From an uncultured Pirellulaceae bacterium (lineage in GTDB: Bacteria > Planctomycetota > Planctomycetia > Pirellulales > Pirellulaceae): a DNA stretch of 64,000 nucleotides. Below are positions 63,924 through 64,000 of this stretch, in pieces; the first letter of the stretch is position 1, and the number at the start of each line of letters is the position of its first letter. The translations under genes and the position numbers were made by a program. The notes beneath the pieces are model-generated. The model did no database searches, was not told the origin of the DNA, and saw only the letters and a list, made by a program, of their open reading frames with translations. The stretch lies in assembly GCA_937944405.1 (NCBI GenBank), contig CALDYR010000062.1:16003-80002 (forward strand), in the 5' to 3' direction.

Positions 63924-64000
63924 TTACTCACACCCTTGCGATGAAAAAGGGCCAGCGTTCTGAAGGCGCCGCCGTAATTTTGGTCAAACTCAAAGCACGC

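Overview
The window looks like chromosomal DNA of a marine-type planctomycete, probably of the Pirellulales. I infer this from gene content, not a database search. The evidence is a DUF1501 gene next to a PSCyt1/DUF1549/DUF1553 gene, PEP-CTERM surface proteins, an alternative complex III linked to a caa3 oxidase, an AP2-like protein in a bacterial setting, and a relic of a planctomycete-type Y1-like transposase. Base composition looks near 50% G+C. No rRNA, tRNA, CRISPR array, prophage or intact insertion sequence was recognised.

Layout. 1-7546 is a respiratory operon on the plus strand: the end of actF (alternative complex III), a small membrane protein, a SCO copper chaperone, and a caa3 oxidase with cytochrome c fused to subunit II and two subunit-III-like proteins. 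7.8-11.6 kb is accessory DNA: two PEP-CTERM proteins, a transposase relic, an S46 peptidase relic and an AP2-like protein. 12-17.5 kb holds rarA, a LysM/L,D-transpeptidase and a CocE-type hydrolase. 17.7-23.9 kb on the minus strand is an alpha-glucan cluster (glgA, a GalT-like transferase, a GH57 glucanotransferase) preceded by folK. 24.7-29.4 kb holds def-fmt, a frameshifted SGNH hydrolase, a decayed mtfA and a PQQ-like beta-propeller protein. 29.6-34.9 kb on the minus strand encodes a PilT ATPase, two GspE-like proteins that have lost their nucleotide-binding motifs, and a CvpA-like protein. 36-43 kb carries the DUF1501/DUF1553 pair, a possible iron-dependent oxygenase, a GNAT enzyme and an iron-type binding lipoprotein. 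43-52.3 kb carries a secreted gluzincin-like protein, glyA, prfB with its programmed frameshift, a YugP-type peptidase, fabI and a sigma-54 activator. 52.7-54.7 kb has a DUF3179 gene with an in-frame TGA at a conserved cysteine, then an oxidoreductase relic. 54.9-62.9 kb is an Mrp-type cation/proton antiporter operon without a full-length MrpA. A TauE/SafE permease closes the window.

Functional picture. Electrons from quinol pass through alternative complex III to the caa3 oxidase and build a proton gradient, which the Mrp complex can exchange for sodium. The def-fmt pair, prfB and glyA serve translation and one-carbon metabolism. The glgA cluster serves glycogen. The most unusual points are the DUF3179 TGA, which lies in a U-x-x-C context with a short hairpin 20 nt downstream, and the tandem of one active and two apparently inactive secretion ATPases. 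At least five other loci are relics or broken genes, so mutation or assembly error must be weighed against any recoding claim.
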